A DNA stretch of 14,007 nt from Methylotenera_A sp049687015 (GCA_049687015.1 JBAVIP010000062.1:1-14007), one strand, 5' to 3'; counted from the stretch's first letter, positions 1 to 7,272 are shown. Translations and numbers: made by a program. The notes: generated by a model not told the origin, from the letters alone.

Positions 1-275
1 CCATGTTATTGGCTGGTCAAGCTAATGCATCACAAGCATTAGCACAAAAGAGTGGTTGTTTAGCTTGCCATAGCGTAGACAAAAAAGTATTAGGCCCATC
101 TTTTAAAGATGTTGCTGCTAAATACAAAGGCGACAAAGGTGCCGAAGCTAAACTAATTGCTAAAGTTAAAGCAGGTGGTAGCGGTGTTTGGGGCCCTATG
201 CCAATGCCAGCCAATAGCCCACAAGTAAAAGACGAAGATATTAAAACAATCGTTCAGTGGGTATTATCACTTTAA
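1..275 (+). CDS. Cytochrome c-551/552-type periplasmic electron carrier, 5' end cut off by the window
   Basis: This is a small class I c-type cytochrome that carries electrons in the periplasm, typically towards a terminal oxidase or reductase. The visible 90 residues (from an in-frame ATG at position 3) begin with LLAGQANA, which looks like the end of a Sec signal peptide, with cleavage expected after the ANA. The true start and most of the signal peptide therefore lie left of the window. The haem-binding motif CLACH is at visible residues 19-23, and the GVWGPMPMP segment at 61-69 supplies the axial methionine (Met68 by comparison with Pseudomonas c-551; Met66 sits where that protein has Ile). 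The C-terminal helix DEDIKTIVQWVLSL is typical of the family. The mature size of about 81 residues fits c-551/c-552. The physiological partner cannot be told from the sequence. Confidence 0.93.
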   Translation, partial: MLLAGQANASQALAQKSGCLACHSVDKKVLGPSFKDVAAKYKGDKGAEAKLIAKVKAGGSGVWGPMPMPANSPQVKDEDIKTIVQWVLSL

Positions 276-293
276 TTAAGTGAGACGAAATTT

Positions 294-323
294 AAAAAAG
301 CCAGCGTTAAGCTGGCTTTTTTT
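294..323. terminator. Bidirectional rho-independent terminator between convergent genes
   Basis: A run of six A (294-299) precedes the stem GCCAGC (300-305). The loop is GTTAA (306-310), the other arm is GCTGGC (311-316), and seven T follow (317-323). Read on the plus strand it ends the cytochrome c transcript. Read on the minus strand the A run becomes a U tract, so it also ends the transporter operon whose last stop codon is at 337. The perfect 6-bp GC-rich stem with U tracts on both strands makes this a confident call. Confidence 0.92.
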
Positions 324-336
324 ATTGATTAACGGT

Positions 337-1689
337 TTATTTGATGACGCCAAACAGATATAAAAACACGGCCGTAATTGCAATCGGCGCAATAATGTTA
401 TTGGCAGTGCGCCATAACTTAAAGGCCGTGGTTTTCAAATCAAGCTCTTCCTGAACGTGGTCTTTTTTCATGTAATAACCTGCAAAAATCGCCATCAGCA
501 AGCCGCCCAAGGGCAACAGTATGGTGGAGGTGAGTTTATCCAGCGTTTCAAAAATATTAAGTCCGAAAATGATTTTAATCTCTTTCCATTCGTTGAATGA
601 AAGCACTACTGCAACGCCCAGCAACCAAACTGCCACTCCTAATCCCCATGCGGCAATGTGGCGTTTGATCGAAGTGTTTTCTGTTATCCAGGCAATTGCG
701 GGCTCGACTAATGAAATGGCAGATGTCCAGGCTGCGAATGCCACAAGCATAAAAAACAGTGTGCCGATGAAGCTGCCCCATGGCATGTGGCCAAAGGCTA
801 TGGGGAGTGTTTGAAAAATCAGGCCAGGCCCAGCATTAGGAGCTAAATGGTTTGCAAAAACCAATGAGTAAATCGCCAAACCAACCAGCAACCCAAGCAT
901 GGTGTCTGCCAGTGCGATATAAATGGTCGTGCGTGCAATCGAGACATTGCGTTGCAGATATGAGCCATATACCATGACGGCGCCCATGCCCAGGCTGAGT
1001 GAGAAAAAGGCATGCCCAAGCGCGGATAAAACTGCGACAGGCGTGATTTTGGAGAAATCTAGCTTGAACATGAATTGATACGCAGCTTGCATGTCGCCAA
1101 CCGACATGCTGTAGCCGAGCAGCACCAACAAGATCGCAAACAATGCAGGAATCAGAATATTGTTGGCTTTTTCCAGCCCGGAATTCACCCCACGCGCTAC
1201 TACGCCCATGGTCATGCACATAAACACGGTATGCCAGAACAGCAATTTTATTGGTGTAGCCAGTAAGCCATCAAAGTTTGCGGTGGATTGTGCGGCGGTA
1301 ATATTGCTGAAGCTGCTCATGGCGGCTTCTATGATGTAGCTTAATACCCAGCCGCCAATCACGCTGTAAAAACCCAGTATCAGCAAGCCTGTCAGCATGC
1401 CCATACCGCCCAGATATTTCCAGTAGTGTGATACTTGCGCCTCTTGGGCGAGTTTGAGCATGCCGTCATACGGATTCTTCTGTGCCCTGCGACCAAGCAG
1501 GATTTCAGTCATCATCAGCGGGATACCTACCAGAAAAATACAAGCAATAAATACCAGCACAAACGCGCTGCCGCCATTGACGCCAATCATGTAAGGCAGT
1601 TTCCAGATATTACCCAGACCAATCGCCGAGCCGGCGGTGGCCAGCATGAAGGTCCAGCGGTTTTTCCAGGTGCTGCGATGTTGGGTCAT
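337..1689 (-). CDS. Sodium-dependent transporter of the NSS (SNF/LeuT-like) family
   Basis: This is an inner-membrane symporter that couples sodium entry to uptake of an amino acid or related solute; the substrate cannot be read from the sequence. The protein has 450 residues and is hydrophobic throughout, with about 11-12 predicted membrane segments. TM1 has the unwound LeuT-type sequence AGSAIGLGNIWKLPY (residues 19-33), followed by GIPLMMTEILLGR (55-67). TM6 contains LGHAFFSLSLGMGA (224-237), and TM8 contains AAWTSAISLVEP (319-330), where Thr322/Ser323 match the sodium-site Thr/Ser of LeuT. The start is supported by AAGGA about 7 bases upstream of the ATG. The gene begins 15 bp after the AGCS stop codon, so it is very likely the second gene of that operon. 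It ends at the bidirectional terminator. Confidence 0.93.
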   Translation of the reverse strand: MTQHRSTWKNRWTFMLATAGSAIGLGNIWKLPYMIGVNGGSAFVLVFIACIFLVGIPLMMTEILLGRRAQKNPYDGMLKLAQEAQVSHYWKYLGGMGMLTGLLILGFYSVIGGWVLSYIIEAAMSSFSNITAAQSTANFDGLLATPIKLLFWHTVFMCMTMGVVARGVNSGLEKANNILIPALFAILLVLLGYSMSVGDMQAAYQFMFKLDFSKITPVAVLSALGHAFFSLSLGMGAVMVYGSYLQRNVSIARTTIYIALADTMLGLLVGLAIYSLVFANHLAPNAGPGLIFQTLPIAFGHMPWGSFIGTLFFMLVAFAAWTSAISLVEPAIAWITENTSIKRHIAAWGLGVAVWLLGVAVVLSFNEWKEIKIIFGLNIFETLDKLTSTILLPLGGLLMAIFAGYYMKKDHVQEELDLKTTAFKLWRTANNIIAPIAITAVFLYLFGVIK

Positions 1690-1704
1690 GTGGCGTTCCT
1701 TAGG

Positions 1705-3036
1705 TTATTTTTTAAGCGCTGAAAAATAACGCACAGTTTCTTGGCGAATGATTGGGGATAGCCATAAAAGCGCGATCAAATTAGGGATCGCCATCATGCC
1801 ATTCATCAGGTCAGAGAAGTTCCATACAAACTCCAGGCTGACCATTGCGCCTACCATCACCGCGACAGTAAAGAACACGCGGTAGATACGGATAGCTTTC
1901 TCGCCAAACAGGTATTCAATGGCCTTTTCGCCGTAATAGTTCCAGCCAATCAGCGTAGAGTAGGCAAAAAGCGCGGTAGCAATTGCAACAATGAAACTGC
2001 CTGATTCGCCCAGTGTTTCCGCCATGCTTGCGCTGGTGAGGCTGGCAGCGCTTACGCCTTGCGTCCAGCTAGTGGCAGTTAAAATTACCATCGCTGTCAT
2101 GGTGCACACCACCAGTGTATCGATAAACGTTTGTGTCATACTCACTAATGCTTGTTTGACAGGGTCGTTGGTGCGTGCCGCTGCTGCTGCAATTGGTGCA
2201 GAACCTAAACCGGATTCATTGGAAAATACACCGCGCGCAATACCAAAGCGCATGGCGGCGGCAATGGTTGCACCCACAAAGCCGCCAGAGGCTGCGGCTG
2301 GGTTAAACGCATGGTAAAAAATCAGCTGAAATGCATGCGGAATTTCGCTGGCGTTTAACGCCAATACCCAAAGGCTGGTACCTACATAAATCACAATCAT
2401 AAATGGCACAAGAAATGAGGTGAATCTGCCAATGGTGCGGATGCCGCCCAGTATCACCAACCCGGTGAGCAATGTAAGCACAATCCCTGTGACTTCAGTC
2501 GGGATGTTAAATGTAGCCTCGAAAATCTTAGCGGTTGCATTGGCTTGTGTCATATTGCCGATGCCGAAAGTCGCGCAGGCGGTAAATATGGCAAATAAAG
2601 TGCCTAGCCACGGCAAGCCCACGCCTTTAGAAATATAGTACATGGGCCCGCCACGCATACCATGCGCGCCTTTTTCACGATACTTCACTGCGAGCACCGC
2701 TTCGCTATACTTGGTGGCCATGCCGACTAAACCTGTCACCCACATCCAGAATACGGCGCCTGGGCCGCCCATGGTAATGGCAGTGGCTACACCGACGATA
2801 TTGCCGATACCCACTGTGGCAGCAAGTGCCGTCATCAGTGCCGCAAAGTGGCTGATATCGCCTTCATGGCCATGGTCTTTATGCAGAACGAGTCGAAACG
2901 CATGCGGCAGCGCGCGAAATTGCATGCCTTTTAGGATGATGGTAAGGTATAGGCCAGTGCCAACGAGTAGCGTCAGCATAATGGGTCCCCACACGATGCC
3001 TGATAGTGTGGCGATGATTTTTTCTATTGCCTGCAT
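1705..3036 (-). CDS. Sodium:alanine/glycine symporter, AGCS family
   Basis: This inner-membrane transporter uses the sodium (or proton) gradient to import alanine, glycine or similar small neutral amino acids. At 443 residues it is full length for the family. It begins with the usual N-terminal segment GIVWGPIMLTLLVGTGLYL (13-31). It carries the conserved core ATVGIGNIVGVATAI (73-87), RGGPMYY (128-134) and the AGCS signature around ARGVFSNESGLGSAP (267-281) followed by an alanine run. The C-terminal segments after FAYSTLIGWNYYGEKA (357-372) are also typical. A GGGAG ribosome-binding site sits about 6 bases before the ATG, and a candidate promoter is just upstream. It is the first gene of a two-gene unit with the NSS transporter. 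Which amino acid it carries, and whether Na+ or H+ drives it, is not determined. Confidence 0.95.
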   Translation of the reverse strand: MQAIEKIIATLSGIVWGPIMLTLLVGTGLYLTIILKGMQFRALPHAFRLVLHKDHGHEGDISHFAALMTALAATVGIGNIVGVATAITMGGPGAVFWMWVTGLVGMATKYSEAVLAVKYREKGAHGMRGGPMYYISKGVGLPWLGTLFAIFTACATFGIGNMTQANATAKIFEATFNIPTEVTGIVLTLLTGLVILGGIRTIGRFTSFLVPFMIVIYVGTSLWVLALNASEIPHAFQLIFYHAFNPAAASGGFVGATIAAAMRFGIARGVFSNESGLGSAPIAAAAARTNDPVKQALVSMTQTFIDTLVVCTMTAMVILTATSWTQGVSAASLTSASMAETLGESGSFIVAIATALFAYSTLIGWNYYGEKAIEYLFGEKAIRIYRVFFTVAVMVGAMVSLEFVWNFSDLMNGMMAIPNLIALLWLSPIIRQETVRYFSALKK

Positions 3037-3059
3037 TTTATTCTCCCTTGACTAGGAGA

Positions 3060-3087
3060 ATTATAGCCACAAAATGCATTGTTTTAA
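3060..3087 (-). promoter_or_regulatory. Candidate sigma-70 promoter for the AGCS-NSS transporter operon
   Basis: On the minus strand a perfect TATAAT (-10) lies at 3065-3060, preceded by TGGC. A TTAAAA hexamer (4 of 6 matches to TTGACA) lies 16 bases upstream at 3087-3082. Transcription would begin near 3053, leaving a short leader of about 17 bases that still includes the GGGAG ribosome-binding site. The -35 element overlaps an AT-rich inverted repeat, GTTTTAA (3081-3087) / TTAAAAC (3095-3101), which might be an operator or only a weak hairpin. The 89-bp gap after hemF contains no clear hemF terminator. Confidence 0.5.
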
Positions 3088-3125
3088 TTAAAAGTTAAAA
3101 CAACAAAAATAGTAACAGCTAGAAA

Positions 3126-4157
3126 TTACAACCAGTCTTTATCAATTAAAAAGTCGGTGTAAAGTTTGGCTTCCGCGCTGCCGTTTTCCGGCTTCCAGTC
3201 ATAACGCCATTTCACAATAGGCGGCATGGATAGCAAGATAGACTCTGTTCGGCCATTGGATTGCAGGCCAAACAAAGTGCCTCTGTCATAGACCAGGTTA
3301 AACTCTACATAGCGACCACGCCGATAAGCCTGAAAATCGCGTTCGCGCTCGCCGTAAGACGTGTCTTTACGGCGCTGCACGATAGGCAGATAAGCATTCA
3401 AGAAACTATCGCCAACCGCGCGTACCATCTCAAAGCTTCTTTCAAAGCCTAATTCGTTAAAGTCATCAAAAAATATACCGCCTATACCACGCGGTTCTTT
3501 GCGGTGTTTAAGGTAAAAATACTTGTCACATTCTTTTTTAAATTTCGGGTAAAAAGCAGGATTAAATGCATCTAACGCAGTTTTATTGGTGCGGTGAAAA
3601 TGCACAGCATCCTCTTCAAAACCGTAGTAGGGCGTGAGATCCATGCCGCCGCCAAACCACCAAATATCCTCTTCAGCCTTTGCGTCTACAACAGCGTTGG
3701 CATCGTCTTCAAACGCTTGCCGCACTTGGTGTGCTGTCTGCACGTTTTCATCCTTACCGCCTTGTTTCGACTGCAAATGCTGTGCGGATATCACATTACT
3801 TTTATTAGGCGCCTTTGCCACAAAGAATCGCACATTCATATGAACGGTAGGAATATACGGATTACGAGGATGAAATACCAGTGAAACACCCATGGCTTCC
3901 CATGCCCGCCCGGCAGCTTCTGGATGTGCCGCACTGGCAGAAGGTGGAAGTTTGTTACCTAATACATGTGAAAAGCCCACGCCAGCGCGTTCAAACACAT
4001 TGCCTTCTTCTAGCAAGCAGGACGTTCCACCGCCGCCTTCCGGGCGCTGCCAGCTATCCTGCAGAAAATTTTTGCCATCGACCAACTCTATGGCTTCAAC
4101 AATTTTTGCCTGTAAGTTTTGCAGGTAATCTAAAACTGCTTGCGTGTTCAAAATCAT
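3126..4157 (-). CDS. hemF: Oxygen-dependent coproporphyrinogen III oxidase with an internal insertion
   Basis: This cytoplasmic enzyme uses O2 to decarboxylate two propionates of coproporphyrinogen III, giving protoporphyrinogen IX in haem synthesis. Recognisable blocks in order are GGGGTSCLLEEGNVFERAGV (41-60), EAMGVSLVFHPRNPYIPT (87-104), HMNVRFF (106-112), WWFGGGMDLTPYYGFEED (166-183), FFDDFN (229-234), QRRKDTSYGERERDFQAYRR (261-280) and LFGLQSNGRTESILLSMPP (295-313). The family is usually about 300 residues; this one has 343. The excess lies between HMNVRFFVA and WWFGGG: about 51 residues (115-165) replace about 8 in the E. coli protein, adding a hydrophilic, charged stretch. Both flanks stay in frame and all conserved blocks are present, so the enzyme should be active. 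The ATG follows the purD TAA with no gap (TAAATG), and the AAAGGA ribosome-binding site lies inside the end of purD, so translation is probably coupled. Confidence 0.97.
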   Translation of the reverse strand: MILNTQAVLDYLQNLQAKIVEAIELVDGKNFLQDSWQRPEGGGGTSCLLEEGNVFERAGVGFSHVLGNKLPPSASAAHPEAAGRAWEAMGVSLVFHPRNPYIPTVHMNVRFFVAKAPNKSNVISAQHLQSKQGGKDENVQTAHQVRQAFEDDANAVVDAKAEEDIWWFGGGMDLTPYYGFEEDAVHFHRTNKTALDAFNPAFYPKFKKECDKYFYLKHRKEPRGIGGIFFDDFNELGFERSFEMVRAVGDSFLNAYLPIVQRRKDTSYGERERDFQAYRRGRYVEFNLVYDRGTLFGLQSNGRTESILLSMPPIVKWRYDWKPENGSAEAKLYTDFLIDKDWL

Positions 4158-5426
4158 TTATCCTTTAATCGCGCGATAGCCAATATCTGTGCGGTATTGT
4201 GCGCCATCGAAATTAATTTCATCAATAATACGGTATGCTTGCTGCTGGGCAAATTTCACCGTTTCGCCAAGCGAGGTTACGCACAGTACACGCCCGCCGC
4301 TGGTCACGACCTTGCCATCTTTAAGCTGAGTGCCTGCATGAAAAACCTGCGCTTCGGTTAACTCTTTTGGTAGTCCGGTAATTTCATCGCCCAGCCGCGG
4401 TGAATCGGGGTAGTTGGCTGAGGCCATCACCACACCAAGCGCGGTGCGTCTATCCCATTCCGCTTCAATTTTATCGAGCGTACCGTTAATCGCGTTCTCC
4501 GCGAGCGCTACAAAGTCGGATTTCAGCCGCAGCATAATCGGCTGTGTTTCCGGGTCGCCCATGCGACAATTAAACTCCAATGTTTTAATGCTGCCGTCAG
4601 GCGAAATCATTAAGCCAGCATATAGAAAACCCGTGTAAGGAATGCCATCTTTTGCCATGCCCTCGACAGTTGGACGGATGATTTCGCGCATGACTTTGCC
4701 ATGAATCTCTGGCGTAACAACTGGCGCAGGCGAATATGCGCCCATGCCGCCAGTGTTTGGCCCTTGGTCGCCGTCCAATAAGCGTTTATGATCCTGACTG
4801 GTGGCGAGCGGCAAGATATTTTTGCCGTCTACCATCACAATAAAACTGGCTTCTTCACCTGTTAGGAATTCTTCAATCACTACACGGGCACCGGCACTGC
4901 CCAGCTTGTTATCCGACAGCATGGCGTCGATTGCAGCATGCGCCTCAGCTTCATTCATAGCAACCACGACACCTTTGCCGGCGGCCAGGCCATCGGCTTT
5001 AATCACGATGGGTGCGCCTTGCCGGTTCACATAGTCATGTGCGAGTTTTGCATCGGTAAACGTGGCATAAGCTGCCGTGGGGATGTGATGCCGCACCATA
5101 AAGGCTTTGGCGAAGTCTTTTGAGCTTTCTAATTGCGCAGCGGCCTTGGTTGGCCCGAAAATTTTCAAGCCAGCAGCACGGAACGCGTCGACAACGCCTT
5201 GGCTTAGCGGCGCTTCCGGCCCAACGATTGTGAGGTAAATCTGCTCATTTTGTGCAAACTCAAGTAAATCCTGGACGCCTGAAATAGGCACATTCATCAT
5301 GTCAGGATTGAGTGCTGTGCCTGCGTTACCAGGCGCGACATAAACACGACTCACTTCTTTATTTTGTGCGATTTTCCAGGCAAGTGCGTGTTCGCGACCG
5401 CCGCTGCCGATAACTAATATTTTCAT
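4158..5426 (-). CDS. purD: Phosphoribosylamine-glycine ligase (GAR synthetase)
   Basis: PurD joins 5-phosphoribosylamine and glycine with ATP to give glycinamide ribonucleotide, the second step of de novo purine synthesis, in the cytoplasm. The protein is full length at 422 residues. It shows the N-terminal MKILVIGSGGREHALAWK (1-18), APGNAGT (31-37), the ATP-grasp core IKADGLAAGKGVVV (142-155), QDHKRLLDGDQGPNTGGMGA (211-230), and FNCRMGDPETQ (285-295), which corresponds to the family signature RFGDPE with Met in place of Phe. The ATG overlaps the stop of a 48-codon ORF (ATGA) and lies downstream of purH on the same strand. Its own ribosome-binding site is weak: AAGG is 12 bases from the start. 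It is followed directly by hemF. Confidence 0.97.
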   Translation of the reverse strand: MKILVIGSGGREHALAWKIAQNKEVSRVYVAPGNAGTALNPDMMNVPISGVQDLLEFAQNEQIYLTIVGPEAPLSQGVVDAFRAAGLKIFGPTKAAAQLESSKDFAKAFMVRHHIPTAAYATFTDAKLAHDYVNRQGAPIVIKADGLAAGKGVVVAMNEAEAHAAIDAMLSDNKLGSAGARVVIEEFLTGEEASFIVMVDGKNILPLATSQDHKRLLDGDQGPNTGGMGAYSPAPVVTPEIHGKVMREIIRPTVEGMAKDGIPYTGFLYAGLMISPDGSIKTLEFNCRMGDPETQPIMLRLKSDFVALAENAINGTLDKIEAEWDRRTALGVVMASANYPDSPRLGDEITGLPKELTEAQVFHAGTQLKDGKVVTSGGRVLCVTSLGETVKFAQQQAYRIIDEINFDGAQYRTDIGYRAIKG

Positions 5427-5569
5427 ACTTTGCTAAAACCTTGAGTAATTGTAGCGAGCGCTTTTAGTGCCAAGGAGCCGCACAGCGAAAGACTAGGCAT
5501 ACCATTTGTGTAGGCGCGGATTGAGATAGCACGCGACGCAGGCAATGAAACGCGGAATAAATTTATCAT
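5423..5569 (-). CDS. Possible 48-codon ORF between purH and purD
   Basis: Between the purH stop and the purD start there is an ATG (5569-5567) that opens 48 codons and ends with TGA overlapping the purD ATG (ATGA). The predicted peptide begins MINLFRVSLPASRAISIRAY and ends ITQGFSKV. It is basic and fairly hydrophobic, with no family I recognise. The ATG is four bases after the purH TAA. There is no strong Shine-Dalgarno sequence; AGG lies ten bases upstream inside purH. The tight spacing on both sides is what a coupled small gene would show, but an open frame of this length can also occur by chance, and this stretch could simply be spacer or a repeat. Treat it as a candidate only. Confidence 0.25.
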   Translation of the reverse strand: MINLFRVSLPASRAISIRAYTNGMPSLSLCGSLALKALATITQGFSKV

Positions 5570-5573
5570 GGTT

Positions 5574-7157
5574 TTAGTGCCTGAAGTGGCGAATGCCAGT
5601 CAACACCATTGCCAGGCCGAGTTCATCTGCCGCGGCAATGACTTCCTCATCACGCATACTACCGCCCGGTTGGATCACACAGCTTGCGCCTGCCTCTGCC
5701 AGCACGTCTATGCCATCACGGAACGGAAAAAATGCGTCGGATGCGACCACTGAATTTTTAAGTGACAAGCCTGCATTTTGCGCTTTAATTGCAGCAATTT
5801 TGGTGCTGTCCACGCGGCTCATTTGCCCTGCGCCCACACCCAGCGTCATGCCGTTGCCACAGAATACAATTGCATTGGATTTCACATATTTCGCAACATT
5901 CCATGCAAATAACAAATCGGCCATTTGCTGCGGCGTTGGCTGTTTTTTTGTGACGATTTTTAAATCAGATGCGCTAATTTCATGATTGTCAGCGGTTTGA
6001 ATCAACAGGCCTGAACCAACGCGTTTGCTGTCATGCGAGTTGCGGCCTTGTTCCCATGGCGTATTGCCGCCTTTTGGCAGCGCGATTTTAAGCACGCGCA
6101 CATTGGCTTTTGCTGCAAACACAGCTAAAGCATCTTTAGTGTAATCAGGCGCAATCAATACCTCTACAAACTGCTTGGAAACGGCTTCTGCTGCAGCTTT
6201 ATCTAAGGTGGTGTTGAAGGCGATAATACCCCCAAAAGCAGACGTCGGGTCTGTTTGGAATGCCTTGCTATAAGCCTCAAGCGCATCCTTGCCCAAAGCC
6301 ACACCGCACGGATTGGCGTGTTTCACAATCACACAAGCAGTCGTTTTGAAAGACTTTACAGTTTCCCAAGCCGCATCGGCATCGGCAATGTTGTTATAGC
6401 TGAGCTCTTTGCCCTGTAACTGCTGTGCCGTAACGAGTGAGCCTGGTGCAGGACATAAGTCACGGTAAAATGCTGCGGTTTGGTGCGGGTTTTCACCATA
6501 TCGTAAATCCTGCAGCTTCACAAAGCGACTATTCATCTGTGCGGGGTAAGGATTGCGTGTGCCATCTTGGTTGAAACTGGAAAGGTAATCGCTAATCGCG
6601 CCGTCGTAATTACTGATACGGTTAAATGCGGCAACAGAAAGCGCAAACGTGGTTTTTTCCGATAGTGCGCCGGTGCTGTTAAGTTCGTCCACAACGGCTT
6701 GATACTGGCTGGCATCCGTTAGCACAGCAACATCTTTCCAGTTTTTAGCCGCAGAGCGCACCATGGCAGGGCCGCCAATGTCGATATTTTCAATCGCGTC
6801 TTCCAGCGTGCAGTTGGAGTTTGCTACAGTAGCTTCAAACGGATAAAGATTCACCACTACCATGTCGATATTGGGAATGCCTTGTGCCTGCATGGCACTC
6901 ACATGTTCTGGAAAATCACGTCTGCCCAAGATGCCGCCATGTACTTTGGGATGCAGCGTTTTCACGCGGCCATCCAGCATCTCAGGAAAGCCGGTGTAGT
7001 CGCTGACTTCAGTTACTGCGATATTGTTATCGCGCAGTAGTTTAGCGGTGCCACCTGTGGATAGGATTTCTACTTTAAGTGAAATTAAGGCTTTTGCGAG
7101 TTCTAAAATACCTGATTTATCAGAAACACTGATTAAAGCTCTTTTGATTGTTGCCAT
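5574..7157 (-). CDS. purH: Bifunctional AICAR formyltransferase / IMP cyclohydrolase
   Basis: PurH performs the last two steps of de novo purine synthesis. It formylates AICAR using 10-formyl-tetrahydrofolate, then closes the ring to give IMP. The 527 residues match the family length. The N-terminal MGS-like cyclohydrolase domain (about 1-150) includes RALISVSDKSG (6-16), STGGT (33-37), GRVKTLHPKVHGGIL (63-77) and NLYPFE (103-108). The C-terminal formyltransferase domain includes LRYGENPHQ (218-226), the catalytic Lys-His in VKHANPCG (278-285), SAFGGIIAFN (306-315) and the C-terminal QPGGSMRDEEVI (496-507). The start is the ATG before ATIKRALIS and has only a weak ribosome-binding site. It follows fis by 111 bp, which may carry its own promoter, and is followed by purD. 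Confidence 0.98.
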   Translation of the reverse strand: MATIKRALISVSDKSGILELAKALISLKVEILSTGGTAKLLRDNNIAVTEVSDYTGFPEMLDGRVKTLHPKVHGGILGRRDFPEHVSAMQAQGIPNIDMVVVNLYPFEATVANSNCTLEDAIENIDIGGPAMVRSAAKNWKDVAVLTDASQYQAVVDELNSTGALSEKTTFALSVAAFNRISNYDGAISDYLSSFNQDGTRNPYPAQMNSRFVKLQDLRYGENPHQTAAFYRDLCPAPGSLVTAQQLQGKELSYNNIADADAAWETVKSFKTTACVIVKHANPCGVALGKDALEAYSKAFQTDPTSAFGGIIAFNTTLDKAAAEAVSKQFVEVLIAPDYTKDALAVFAAKANVRVLKIALPKGGNTPWEQGRNSHDSKRVGSGLLIQTADNHEISASDLKIVTKKQPTPQQMADLLFAWNVAKYVKSNAIVFCGNGMTLGVGAGQMSRVDSTKIAAIKAQNAGLSLKNSVVASDAFFPFRDGIDVLAEAGASCVIQPGGSMRDEEVIAAADELGLAMVLTGIRHFRH

Positions 7158-7201
7158 GCAAATGATTCCGAAAGTTTTAGTTTAAGTAACAAATGAAACT
7201 A

Positions 7202-7230
7202 TGCCATTCTGAGTGCAGCGAAGAATGACA
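7202..7230 (-). repeat. Stem-loop resembling a dispersed intergenic repeat, in the purH leader
   Basis: The minus strand reads TGTCATTCT (7230-7222), an 11-base loop TCGCTGCACTC, then AGAATGGCA (7210-7202). As RNA this forms a 9-bp stem with one G-U pair. The motif CATTCT...AGAATG around a GC-rich TTCGCT core resembles a short palindromic repeat common between genes in many bacteria; that resemblance is from memory, and no second copy is present in this window. It lies inside the predicted purH leader, about 45 bases upstream of the purH ATG. Confidence 0.5.
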
Positions 7231-7241
7231 AACTAGAAAGT

Positions 7242-7272
7242 ATTATCTTATTATTTATAAATCTAGTCTCAA
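7242..7272 (-). promoter_or_regulatory. Candidate promoter for purH-purD-hemF
   Basis: On the minus strand TTGAGA (7272-7267; 5 of 6 matches to the -35 consensus, overlapping the fis stop codon) is followed after 19 bases by GATAAT (7247-7242; 5 of 6 matches to TATAAT). The spacer is longer than the ideal 17. Transcription would start near 7235, giving a leader of almost 80 bases that contains the stem-loop at 7202-7230. It would let purH-purD-hemF be expressed apart from dusB-fis. Confidence 0.35.

Noticed and set aside
836..1219. A 127-codon open frame on the minus strand within the NSS transporter gene
   Set aside because: It overlaps a well-recognised transporter in another frame on the same strand, has no recognisable family or ribosome-binding site, and its residue composition looks like an out-of-frame reading.
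2642..3055. A 137-codon plus-strand open frame opposite the AGCS gene
   Set aside because: It is antisense to a confidently identified full-length gene and has a composition typical of reverse-complement shadows (many Pro, Ala, Thr, Ser).
3660..3815. The extra HemF segment as a frameshift or an inserted mobile element
   Set aside because: The reading frame is intact, all conserved blocks on both sides are present, and no terminal inverted repeats, flanking duplications or stop codons are seen around the segment.
5593..5985. A 130-codon plus-strand open frame opposite the end of purH
   Set aside because: It is antisense to conserved purH codons, has no family match I recognise, and no promoter or ribosome-binding site was seen.
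7158..7268. A purine riboswitch or PurR operator upstream of purH
   Set aside because: The leader shows only one simple stem-loop and no three-way-junction architecture. No sequence resembling the E. coli PurR palindrome ACGCAAACGTTTGCGT was found.
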